Part shown: one piece after another, positions 52,735 through 60,174 of the stretch | Layout of the letters: each line of letters starts with the position of its first letter | Numbering within the stretch: the stretch's first letter is position 1 | NCBI GenBank assembly: GCA_039805905.1 | Contig: JBDIVM010000015.1 | Location: forward strand, 1 to 64,000 | Length of the DNA: 64,000 nt | Direction of reading: 5' to 3' | Source: Thermohalobaculum sp039805905 | GTDB taxonomy: Bacteria > Pseudomonadota > Alphaproteobacteria > Rhodobacterales > Rhodobacteraceae | Position numbers and translations under genes: made by a program | The notes under the pieces: model-generated | Database searches by the model: none | Told to the model about the DNA's origin: nothing | What the model saw: the letters and a program-made list of their open reading frames with translations, nothing else

Positions 52735-53873
52735 GCCGGGCTCCTCTCGATCAATCGCTTCGCGATCAGCAGCCGCTGGATCTCGTTCGTCCCCTCGCCG
52801 ATGCAGAGCAGCGGCGCGTCGCGGTAGAGGCGTTCGACGATGAACTCCTTCGAGTAACCATAGGCGCCGTGGATGCGCATGGCCTCGGTGGCGTTCTCCA
52901 GTGCCGCCTCGCTCGCGAAGAGCTTGGCCATGCCGGCCTCGTAGTCGCAGCGCTCGCCGCGGTCGAGCGCCTGTGCCGCCCGCTCGGTCAGCAGTCGCGC
53001 CGCCTCGACGCGGGTCGCCATGTCGGCGAGCTTCAGCGCGATTGCCTGGTGCTCGTGGATCGGCTTGCCGAAGGTCTTGCGGCTCTGGGCATATTTGACC
53101 GCCTCGTCGAGGGCCGCCTGGGCCACGCCGACACCGCGGGCGGCGATGTTGACCCGTCCGAGTTCGAGACCCGAGAGCGCCGCCTTCAGGCCATTGCCTT
53201 CCCCCCCGATCAGGTTGAAGCCCGGCACGCGGTGGTCCTCGAAGAGCAACTCTGCCGTGTCGATGCTCCGGTAGCCGAGCTTCGGGAGCTTGCGCACCGG
53301 CCGGAACCCCTCGCCCTTCTCGCAGATGAAGAGGCTCATGCCCCTGTGCCGCGGCTCGGCCTTCGGGTCGGTCTTGACCAGAACCGCGAAGGCCTGCCCA
53401 TGGATCCCGTTGGTGATCCAGCTCTTGGTGCCGTTGACCACGTAGTCGTTGCCGTCGGCGCGGGCGGTGGTGCGGATTGCCTGCAAATCGGTGCCGCAGT
53501 CGGGCTCGGTCAGCGCCAGCCCGCCGCGGAGCTCGCCGGAGGCAAAGCGGGGCAGGAAGTGCCGCTTCTGCTCCTCGGTGCCCATCTTCGCGACGATATG
53601 CGCCATGATCAGGTGCGAGTTGACGATGCCCGAGACCGACATCCAGACACGCGCGATCCGCTCGATCACCTTGGCGTAGGTGGATGGCGAAAGGCCCAAC
53701 CCGCCATATTCCTCCGGGATTACCGCGCCGAAGAGGCCCATCTCCTTCATCCGCGCGACGATTTCCTCGGGATACTCGTCCGCCGCCTCGAGCCTCCGGG
53801 CGTGGGGCGCGACGTCGCGTTCGAGGAACCGCTCGACCGTGTCGAGCACCAGGCGTTCGGCCTCGGCGTCCAT
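52731..53873 (-). CDS. Acyl-CoA dehydrogenase, minus-arm copy
   Basis: A 380-residue flavoprotein that inserts an alpha-beta double bond in an acyl-CoA. LFGAVIPEEYGGLGLSPSTY, ALTEPDCGTDLQAIRTTA with the flavin-binding segment, and QSRKTFGKPIHEHQAI are conserved. The catalytic base Glu of short-chain members is present in CIGEGTNEIQRL near residue 364. It starts 2 bases after the MmgE/PrpD stop and overlaps the CoA-transferase start, forming a tight three-gene unit. It should pass electrons to ETF. Confidence 0.93.
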   Translation of the reverse strand: MDAEAERLVLDTVERFLERDVAPHARRLEAADEYPEEIVARMKEMGLFGAVIPEEYGGLGLSPSTYAKVIERIARVWMSVSGIVNSHLIMAHIVAKMGTEEQKRHFLPRFASGELRGGLALTEPDCGTDLQAIRTTARADGNDYVVNGTKSWITNGIHGQAFAVLVKTDPKAEPRHRGMSLFICEKGEGFRPVRKLPKLGYRSIDTAELLFEDHRVPGFNLIGGEGNGLKAALSGLELGRVNIAARGVGVAQAALDEAVKYAQSRKTFGKPIHEHQAIALKLADMATRVEAARLLTERAAQALDRGERCDYEAGMAKLFASEAALENATEAMRIHGAYGYSKEFIVERLYRDAPLLCIGEGTNEIQRLLIAKRLIERSPA

Positions 53874-53875
53874 TT

Positions 53876-55294
53876 TCAGGCTCCGCAGAAGGGCGCGAAG
53901 GCGGCCACCGCGGCGGGTGCGGAGTCGAGCGCCAGCAGCGACGACTCCATCCGGGCGACCCGCCCGGGTCCGGCCCAGAGCGCCGCATTGGCGCGGTATT
54001 TCGCAACGATCTCGGCGTTCGAGAGCGGCCGGTCGGCGGCGCCGCGGTTCACCGGCTCGGAGTGCTCGTGCACCGTGCCGTCCTCCAGCGTCACCTTCAC
54101 CGCGCCGGAATAGGCCTTCGGGAACGGTCCCTCGCCGAAGGCTCGGAAGGCGGTGCGGTCGGCCAGTGCCAGGGTGGCAGGATCGGTGCGGCAAGCCGGC
54201 TCCAGCTCGGCGAGCCCGAGCCTTCCGTGCACGAGCGCGGTCGCGACCAGGTACTGCACCGAGAACCTGGCGTCGTAGTCGTTCTTCGGGCGGAGCTTGT
54301 TCGCCTCGGGCTCGCAGATCACCGGGAAGACCTGCTCGGGCACCCGGATCTCGATCCTCGCGATCCGCTCCGCCGGGCAGCGGGGGCGCAGGCGCAGGGC
54401 CGCGTCGATGGCGGCGTGGGTGAAGTGGCAGGTAGGGTAGGGCTTGATTGCCGTGGCCATCAGCTCCCAGACTGTACCGAAGTCAGCGGAAATCCCCGCA
54501 AGATCAATCCAGTCGGTGAATTTTCCGCCATAGATGTTGAAGAGACCGAAGCGCCCGTCATAGGGCTTTGTCGCGCCGACGAAGCCCTCGCGCGCCAGCG
54601 CCACCGCCGTGAGTGCTGAGGAGGCCGCCCAGCCCGGATGGAAACGCTTGTTCCAGGCGCCGTCCTCGAGGAACTCCATCGCGCCCCCGGCCATGGAGAC
54701 GGCGAGCCCCTGCGCATGGACAAGCTGCGCCGCGTTCAGCCCCGTCAGCCGCCCGGCCGCCAGCACGCAGCCGAAGATGCCGACCATGCCGGTGGGATGA
54801 AAGCCGGCCTGATGGAAGGCCGATTTCGCGCAGGCGCCGATGCGGGTGGCGGTCTCGATCCCGATCACATAGGCCGTCAGCATCTCGCGCCCGCTCGCAC
54901 CTGTCATGGCGGCGGCGGACAGCACCGCGGGCAGCACGCTGGCGGTCGGGTGGATGATACCGGCGATGTGGGTGTCGTCGAAGTCGAGCCCGTGGATCAG
55001 GCAGCCGTTCATCGTTGCAGCGTCACGCGGGTTCATCCGAGCCGGCATCCCCAGCAGCGGCACCTCGCCAGCGGCGCCCAGCGCCTGCAGCCCGGCGAGC
55101 GTCCTGTGGGCGAAGTCGTAGCGGGTCGAGGCAAGCGCGATGCCCGCGGCGTCGAGCATGTGATGCGCGGCGCGGGTGCGGACCTCGTCCGGGATGGCAT
55201 CGTGGGCGAGCGAGACGGCGAAGGCGGCGAGCCGTTCGGAGATCGGCGCGTCCACCGCCTTCTGCTGGCTGACGATGTCGGTCTGCTTGTTCAT
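53876..55294 (-). CDS. MmgE/PrpD family protein
   Basis: A 472-residue protein of the MmgE/PrpD family, which includes 2-methylcitrate dehydratase, cis-aconitate decarboxylase and many uncharacterised dehydratases or isomerases. Typical segments are HHMLDAAGIALASTRYDFA, GLDFDDTHIAGIIHPTASVLPA near residue 95, GFHPTGMVGIFGCVLAAGRL and IKPYPTCHFTHAAIDAAL near 280. GGGAGG precedes the ATG at 55294. With CoA-transferases and dehydrogenases around it, it probably dehydrates or isomerises a di- or tricarboxylic acid; a role like that of IRG1/cis-aconitate decarboxylase cannot be excluded. Confidence 0.88.
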   Translation of the reverse strand: MNKQTDIVSQQKAVDAPISERLAAFAVSLAHDAIPDEVRTRAAHHMLDAAGIALASTRYDFAHRTLAGLQALGAAGEVPLLGMPARMNPRDAATMNGCLIHGLDFDDTHIAGIIHPTASVLPAVLSAAAMTGASGREMLTAYVIGIETATRIGACAKSAFHQAGFHPTGMVGIFGCVLAAGRLTGLNAAQLVHAQGLAVSMAGGAMEFLEDGAWNKRFHPGWAASSALTAVALAREGFVGATKPYDGRFGLFNIYGGKFTDWIDLAGISADFGTVWELMATAIKPYPTCHFTHAAIDAALRLRPRCPAERIARIEIRVPEQVFPVICEPEANKLRPKNDYDARFSVQYLVATALVHGRLGLAELEPACRTDPATLALADRTAFRAFGEGPFPKAYSGAVKVTLEDGTVHEHSEPVNRGAADRPLSNAEIVAKYRANAALWAGPGRVARMESSLLALDSAPAAVAAFAPFCGA

Positions 55295-55314
55295 GGGAGC
55301 CTCCCTTGTCCACC

Positions 55315-55380
55315 CCCCGGCCATGAGCCGGGGTTTCGTGCCGCACAGCCCAGACGATCAGGGCCCCGGGTCGAGCCCGG
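55315..55380. repeat. Pair of palindromic REP-like elements
   Basis: Two hairpins lie in the gap between the MaoC and MmgE/PrpD genes: CCCCGGC-CATGA-GCCGGGG at 55315-55333 and CCGGG-TCGAG-CCCGG at 55366-55380. Such GC-rich palindromes are dispersed in many alphaproteobacterial genomes, and they may also attenuate read-through from the upstream gene. Confidence 0.5.
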
Positions 55381-55403
55381 AACACGGGCCGGCGCCGCGC
55401 TTC

Positions 55404-55934
55404 TCATTCTTTCGGCCCCTTGCCGCGCTGCCGCACGAGGCTCGCCCGCTCGAAGCTCAGCACCACCGTGCCATCCTGCTTGTAGCCCTCGGTATGGGTC
55501 GTCACCACGCCCTGGCCGGGGCGCGTCGCCGACTTGCGCACCTCGAGCACCTTGGTGCGGGCATAGAGCGTGTCGCCGACGAAGACCGGCGCCGTCAGCT
55601 TCACCTCGCGCCAGCCCAGATTGGCGATCGCGCGGGCGCTCACGTCGTCGACCGTCAGCCCGGTCACGATCGCCAGCGTCAGCGTCGAGTTCACCAGCGC
55701 CTGCCCGAACTCGGTCCCCGCCGCATAGGCGTCGTCACAATGCGCCGGGTGGCGGTTCATGGTCAGCAGGCTGAACTGGATGTTGTCGGCCTGGGTGACG
55801 GTGCGCCCCGGGCGGTGCTCGTAGACATCGCCGACCGTGAAGTCCTCGAGGTCGCGGCCATAGCGCGCGACAATCACGCGGCCACCGGGGCCGGGCTCGA
55901 GGCCGCTGGTCTCGCGCTTGTCCTTCGCCTTCAT
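55404..55934 (-). CDS. MaoC family hydratase
   Basis: A 176-residue hot-dog fold protein of the MaoC-like dehydratase type. The segment DFTVGDVYEHRPGRTVTQADNIQFSLLTMNRHPAHCD contains the usual catalytic Asp/His region (ADN, then NRHPAHCD). GQALVNSTLTLAIVTGLTVDD follows. Members hydrate enoyl-CoA; close types act on mesaconyl- or itaconyl-CoA. In this setting hydration of an unsaturated, possibly dicarboxylic acyl-CoA is plausible. Palindromic repeats separate it from the MmgE/PrpD gene downstream. Confidence 0.9.
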   Translation of the reverse strand: MKAKDKRETSGLEPGPGGRVIVARYGRDLEDFTVGDVYEHRPGRTVTQADNIQFSLLTMNRHPAHCDDAYAAGTEFGQALVNSTLTLAIVTGLTVDDVSARAIANLGWREVKLTAPVFVGDTLYARTKVLEVRKSATRPGQGVVTTHTEGYKQDGTVVLSFERASLVRQRGKGPKE

Positions 55935-56008
55935 GGGCCTCCATTCTACCCCATCCCGGGGAGCAGGGAAGCCGCGAGCGGAAACATCAGGTGGGCGATG
56001 CGGGCACC

Positions 56009-57166
56009 TCAGTCGGACCGGTGTGTTGCGATCAGCGCGTCAAGCCAGCCATTGTCGGCTCCCAGTGCCGGGGCGGGCGCCTCGCGCCCCGGGCGCAGCC
56101 CGTCGATGCAAAAGGGCAGGCCGAAGAATCGGAGCGGCCCGGCGAGGTCGCCGCGCAGCATCCCCAGCGCCGCGGTCTGCGGATGCGCCGCCACCTGGTC
56201 GATGCCGTGGACCGGCGCGTTCGGCACGCCGGCCGCGTCGAGCCGGGCCGCCATCCCGGCGGTCGTCACCCCGGTCGTCACCCCGGCGATCAGCGCCACC
56301 AGCGCCGGCTTGTTCTCGACCCTCAGCCCGTTGGAGAGGAAGCGCGGATCGGAGGCCCATTCCGGATGACCCATCGCGTCCGCGAGCTTGCGGAACAGGG
56401 TGTCGTTCCCGGCCGCGATGATCAGTTCGCCATCGGCGGTCGGGAAGGCCTGATACGGCGCGATCATGATGGTGCCCGACCCGGCCTTGCCCGGAACCCG
56501 GCCCGAGAAGGTCCAGGTCGGGAGGAAGTAGGCCATCCAGCCGAGCGCGGTCTCGAAGAGGGAGGTATCGACCACGCCGCCCCTTCCGGTCTCGGCCCGG
56601 CGGAGCAGCGCGGTCAGGATCGCCATCGCCACCCACATGCCGGTCCCCATGTCGATGATCGAGGGGCCGATTCTGACGGCGGGCTGGCCGGGATGTCCGG
56701 TCACGCTCATCAGCCCGCCGAAAGCCTGCATCAAAGGGTCATAGCCGGGCCGGTCCTTCAGCGGCCCTTCCTTGCCGAAGGCGTGGATTGAGGCGTAGAC
56801 GAGGCGCGGGTTCTCGGCCATCAGAGCCTCAGGCCCGAAGCCCAGCGCCTCGGCCAGCCCCGGCTTCTGGTTCTGGATCGCCGCATCCGAGACCCGCACC
56901 AGCGCCTTCAGCTTCGCCAGGCCATCCGGCGCCTTCAGGTCCAGCGTCACCGAGCGCTTCAGCCGGTTCAGTGCGTGGAACACTGCCGACATATCGTCCA
57001 CGAAGGGCGGCCCCCAGCCGCGCGCGTCGTCACCGGGACCGGGCCGCTCGACCTTCACCACCTCGGCTCCGAGCTCGGCCAGGATCAGCGCGGCATAGGG
57101 TGCCGCCACCGAATGCCCGATCTCGATCACCCGCAGGCCCGCGAGCGGCAGGTTTGCGTCCGTCAT
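56009..57166 (-). CDS. Class III CoA-transferase (CaiB/BaiF family), second copy
   Basis: A 385-residue family III CoA-transferase. AGLRVIEIGHSVAAPYAALILAELGAEVVKVERPGPGDDAR is the N-terminal nucleotide fold (residues 9-50), and the catalytic Asp is in GPSIIDMGTGMW near 165. It differs clearly from the first copy, so it probably uses another acid. A perfect tandem 12-bp repeat gives GVTTGVTTAG in the C-terminal part. It is the first gene of the minus arm, divergent from the HTH-hydratase gene across 189 bp. Confidence 0.92.
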   Translation of the reverse strand: MTDANLPLAGLRVIEIGHSVAAPYAALILAELGAEVVKVERPGPGDDARGWGPPFVDDMSAVFHALNRLKRSVTLDLKAPDGLAKLKALVRVSDAAIQNQKPGLAEALGFGPEALMAENPRLVYASIHAFGKEGPLKDRPGYDPLMQAFGGLMSVTGHPGQPAVRIGPSIIDMGTGMWVAMAILTALLRRAETGRGGVVDTSLFETALGWMAYFLPTWTFSGRVPGKAGSGTIMIAPYQAFPTADGELIIAAGNDTLFRKLADAMGHPEWASDPRFLSNGLRVENKPALVALIAGVTTGVTTAGMAARLDAAGVPNAPVHGIDQVAAHPQTAALGMLRGDLAGPLRFFGLPFCIDGLRPGREAPAPALGADNGWLDALIATHRSD

Positions 57167-57355
57167 CACTCTCTCCCGACAACCCGGCGGGATATTGCGC
57201 GGCAGGTCCCGGGCCGTCGAGGCACACCGCATCGTCCTTGTGATATTGCCTTCGCCGGATGGACGGCGCGGCGCTGCAACCACTGCAGTCGCGAATGGGA
57301 TTCAATAGGGAAGGACTTTGTGCGAGGGTGGGGCCGAATCCATCGGGGACTCCAG
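57167..57355. promoter_or_regulatory. Divergent control region of the catabolic cluster
   Basis: The 189-bp gap between the two arms should hold promoters in both directions. GATATTGC occurs twice in the same orientation, at 57191-57198 and 57242-57249. These could be sites for the HTH domain encoded immediately downstream. GC content falls towards the HTH start. Confidence 0.4.
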
Positions 57356-57694
57356 ATGAACGAGAAATCTGCGCACGACCGGGAGGTGATTGCGAAGCGC
57401 ATCAAGCACATCCGTGAGGCTTTCGGGCTGACGCAGAAAGATCTGGCGAAAATCTGCAAGACCATTCCCAGCACAATAGGCAATTGGGAGCAGGCACGGC
57501 AGAAGCCGACCGTTGCCCAAGCGCATCTAATGAACGTCCGACTCGGCCTGACGCTCGACTATATTTTCCTCGGCACGATGGGCGGCATGGCAACTGCAAC
57601 GATCAATCGGCTCAGAGAATGCCACCCGACTATCTCTCTCCCTCTACTAGAGAGAGCGGTTCCCGGATCACCGGGCGGACAGGGAGCGATCGCG
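57356..57694 (+). other. XRE-type helix-turn-helix coding segment in frame with enoyl-CoA hydratase
   Basis: From the ATG at 57356 about 75 codons encode an XRE/Cro-type DNA-binding domain: REVIAKRIKHIREAFGLTQK, then DLAKICKTIPSTIGNWEQAR, then KPTVAQAHLMNVRLGLTLDYIF. This matches small alphaproteobacterial XRE repressors, which normally end shortly afterwards. Here no stop codon occurs; the frame runs through about 35 low-complexity codons into the enoyl-CoA hydratase. GGGGA precedes the ATG. GC content over 57301-57660 is about 56%, against about 75% in the hydratase. Either a fusion protein is made, or this is a foreign HTH gene that lost its stop while the hydratase uses its own start. Confidence 0.65.
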
Positions 57695-58489
57695 ATGCAG
57701 ATGGCCTTCGAGACGCTTCTGGTCGAGACGCCGGAACCCGGACTCATGGTCGCCACCATGAACCGGCCCGACCGGCTCAACGCCATGAACACGCAGATGA
57801 TGACCGACCTGCGGGACCTCTTCACCGAGCTCTATGTCCGGCCCGATCTCGCGAACTGCATCGTGCTGACCGGGGCCGGGGAGCGCGGCTTCTGCGCGGG
57901 CGCCGACCTCAAGGAGCGCGACGGCATGACCGACGAGACCTGGCGGCGCCAGCACGCCATCGTCGAACAGATGATCCGCGCCATGCACCAGTGTCCGGTG
58001 CCGGTGATCGCCGCCGTCAACGGCGTCGCCATGGGCGGCGGCCTCGAGATCGCGCTGGCCTGCGACTTCATCTATGCCGCCGGGACTGCACGCTTCGCAT
58101 TCCCCGAGGTGACCCGCGGCATCATGCCGGGCGCGGCCGGCCCGCAGAACCTGCCGCGCGCCTGCGGTGTGCGGCGCGCGAAGGAGATCGTGCTGAGCGG
58201 GTTGCCGTTCTCGGCGCAGGAGGCGCTGGAGTGGGGCATCGTCAACCGGCTGTGCCAGCCCGACGGCCTGATGGCGGAGGCGCTGGAAACAGCCCGAGTC
58301 ATCGCCGCCAATGCGCCGGTCGGCGTGCGCTCGGCCAAGAAGGCTCTCGACAAGGCGGTCGAGATCGACCGGGCCTCGGGCTACGACTTCGAGATCGCCG
58401 CCTATAACCTCACGGTTCCGACCGAGGACCGGCTGGAGGGCGTGCATGCCTTCAACGAGAAGCGCAAGCCGGTGTTCAGGGGACGCTGA
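57695..58489 (+). CDS. Enoyl-CoA hydratase/isomerase family protein
   Basis: A crotonase-fold hydratase of about 264 residues from the ATG at 57695, which has AGGGAG 8 bases upstream. The frame is open back to 57356 and would add an XRE DNA-binding domain (377 residues in total). The oxyanion-hole segment is RGFCAGADLKERDGM, and both catalytic Glu residues are present, in VAMGGGLEIALACD and FPEVTRGIMPGAAGPQ. The sequence resembles methylglutaconyl-CoA hydratases, which would fit the HMG-CoA-lyase-like gene downstream. The DJ-1 gene starts one base after its stop. Confidence 0.9.
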   Translation: MQMAFETLLVETPEPGLMVATMNRPDRLNAMNTQMMTDLRDLFTELYVRPDLANCIVLTGAGERGFCAGADLKERDGMTDETWRRQHAIVEQMIRAMHQCPVPVIAAVNGVAMGGGLEIALACDFIYAAGTARFAFPEVTRGIMPGAAGPQNLPRACGVRRAKEIVLSGLPFSAQEALEWGIVNRLCQPDGLMAEALETARVIAANAPVGVRSAKKALDKAVEIDRASGYDFEIAAYNLTVPTEDRLEGVHAFNEKRKPVFRGR

Positions 58490-58490
58490 G

Positions 58491-59171
58491 ATGCGGATCG
58501 GTCTCGCCCTCTTCCCCGGTCTCTGCCAGCTCGACCTGACCGGGCCGCAGGAGGTGCTGGTGCGGCTGCCGGAAACCGCGGTCGACGTGGTCGCCCGCAC
58601 GACAGCCCCGGTCCGCACCGACCGCGGACTCACCGTCGTTCCGGACGTGGCGCTGGCCGATGCGCCGCAATACGACGTCTTCGTCATGCCCGGCGGCCCC
58701 GGCCAGCAGGAGCTGATGGCCGATGCCGAGTGGCTCGGCTTCCTGCGGTCCCAGGCGGCGGGGGCGAGGACCATGATGGGGGTCTGCACGGGCGCGCTGG
58801 TGATGGGGGCGGCCGGGCTGCTTCGCGGCTACCGCGCCACGACGCACTGGAGCTGCCACGACCTTCTCGCGATTCTCGGCGCCGAGCCGGTCGACCGCCG
58901 CGTGGTGATCGACCGGGACCGTGTCACCGCCGCCGGCGTCACCTCCGGCATCGACGGCGCGCTCGCGCTGGCGGAGTTGCTGCATGGGCGAGCGCTGGCC
59001 GAGCGAATCCAGCTGGGCATGGAATACGAGCCCGAGCCGCCGACCGATGCCGGCCACCCGCGCTCGGCCCCACCCGAGCTGACCGCCGACATGCGCGCCA
59101 AGGGTGCGAAGCTCTACGAAGCCCGCAAGCAGGCCTGCCGCGACGCCGCGGCGCGCCTGCATCTCAGCTAG
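58491..59171 (+). CDS. DJ-1/PfpI family protein (isonitrile hydratase-like)
   Basis: A 226-residue glutamine-amidotransferase-like fold protein. The nucleophile Cys is in MMGVCTGALVMGAAGLLRG near residue 100, preceded by an acidic residue in DLTGPQEVL and followed by THWSCHDLL. DVFVMPGGPGQQELM is also typical. The length and the CTGAL motif resemble isonitrile hydratase (InhA) and AraC-associated DJ-1 domains, but there is no DNA-binding domain. Its role in the pathway is unclear; hydration of a small intermediate or aldehyde handling are both possible. It is tightly linked to the hydratase gene. Confidence 0.88.
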   Translation: MRIGLALFPGLCQLDLTGPQEVLVRLPETAVDVVARTTAPVRTDRGLTVVPDVALADAPQYDVFVMPGGPGQQELMADAEWLGFLRSQAAGARTMMGVCTGALVMGAAGLLRGYRATTHWSCHDLLAILGAEPVDRRVVIDRDRVTAAGVTSGIDGALALAELLHGRALAERIQLGMEYEPEPPTDAGHPRSAPPELTADMRAKGAKLYEARKQACRDAAARLHLS

Positions 59172-59177
59172 CGCCTT

Positions 59178-59196
59178 CTCCCCCGGTCGGGGGGAG
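59178..59196. repeat. GC-rich hairpin of dispersed-repeat type
   Basis: CTCCCCC-GGTCG-GGGGGAG forms a 7-bp stem in the gap between the DJ-1 and HMG-CoA lyase genes. Such short palindromes are common intergenic repeats in this class and may stabilise or attenuate the operon mRNA. Confidence 0.45.
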
Positions 59197-59235
59197 GCCG
59201 GGAGGGGGCAAGTTCCTGCACGAAAGGACCCGAGA

Positions 59236-60171
59236 ATGACCCGAGACGTCACCGTCCGCGATGTCGGCCCGCGCGACGGGCTGCAGCTCGTCAAGACCGT
59301 GGTGCCGACCGACGTGAAGCTCGCCTGGATCCGGGCTGACATTGCCGCCGGGGTGCCCGAGATCGAGGTCTGTTCCTTCGTGCCGGCCCGCGTCATCCCG
59401 CAATTCGCCGACGCCGTGCAGGTGGCGACCGAGGCCGCAGGGATCGCGGGCTACATCCCCTCGGCGCTGACCCCGAACCTGAAGGGTGCCGAGATCGGCT
59501 TCACCACGGGCATCCGCAAGATCAACTATGTCATGTCGGTGTCCGAGACCCACAACCAGAAGAATGTCCGCCGCAGCCGCGCCGAGTCGCTTCAGGGGCT
59601 GAAGGACATCCTGGCGATGCGCGACGCGCGCGCGCCCGGCACCCTGATCGGCGTCGGGCTGGCGACCTCGCTCGGCTGCACGCTCGAGGGCAAGGTGCCC
59701 GAGGCTGAGGCTCTCCGGATGCTCGAACAGGTGCTCGAAGCGGGTGTCGACGAGGTGGCGCTGCCGGACACGGTCGGCTACGCCCACCCGGGGCAGGTGA
59801 AGTCGCTGTTCGCGAAGGCGGCAAAGCTTTGCGGCGAGATACCCCTCTGGTCACATTTCCACGACACGCGGGGCCTCGGCATCGCCAACGCCTATGCGGC
59901 GCTCGAGGCGGGCTGCAGACGTTTCGATGCTTCGCTGGCGGGGCTCGGCGGCTGTCCCTTCGCGCCCGGCGCGACCGGCAACATCGCGCTCGAGGATCTG
60001 GTGTTCCTGCTGGAATCCGAGGGGCTGAGATCCGGCATCGATCTCGAGGCACTGAAGGCCGCCCGTGCCATCGTCGAGGCGGCGCTGCCTGACGAGCGCA
60101 AGTTCGGCATGGTGCTGAAGGCAGGGCTGCCCAAGGGCTTCGCCCGGCCGTCGATGATCGCGGCGGATTAG
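59236..60171 (+). CDS. Hydroxymethylglutaryl-CoA lyase-like enzyme
   Basis: A 311-residue TIM-barrel lyase of the DRE-TIM family. The divalent metal and catalytic residues are present: RDVGPRDGLQLVKTVV at the start (Arg, Asp), the HxH pair in WSHFHDTRGLGIANAYAAL near residue 200, and the loop Cys in GLGGCPFAPGATGN near 237. HMG-CoA lyase splits HMG-CoA into acetyl-CoA and acetoacetate; relatives cleave other 3-hydroxyacyl-CoA or hydroxy acids. A neighbouring enoyl-CoA hydratase would supply a 3-hydroxyacyl-CoA substrate. AAAGGA precedes the ATG; the acyl-CoA dehydrogenase follows after 3 bases. Confidence 0.92.
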   Translation: MTRDVTVRDVGPRDGLQLVKTVVPTDVKLAWIRADIAAGVPEIEVCSFVPARVIPQFADAVQVATEAAGIAGYIPSALTPNLKGAEIGFTTGIRKINYVMSVSETHNQKNVRRSRAESLQGLKDILAMRDARAPGTLIGVGLATSLGCTLEGKVPEAEALRMLEQVLEAGVDEVALPDTVGYAHPGQVKSLFAKAAKLCGEIPLWSHFHDTRGLGIANAYAALEAGCRRFDASLAGLGGCPFAPGATGNIALEDLVFLLESEGLRSGIDLEALKAARAIVEAALPDERKFGMVLKAGLPKGFARPSMIAAD

Positions 60172-60174
60172 GCG

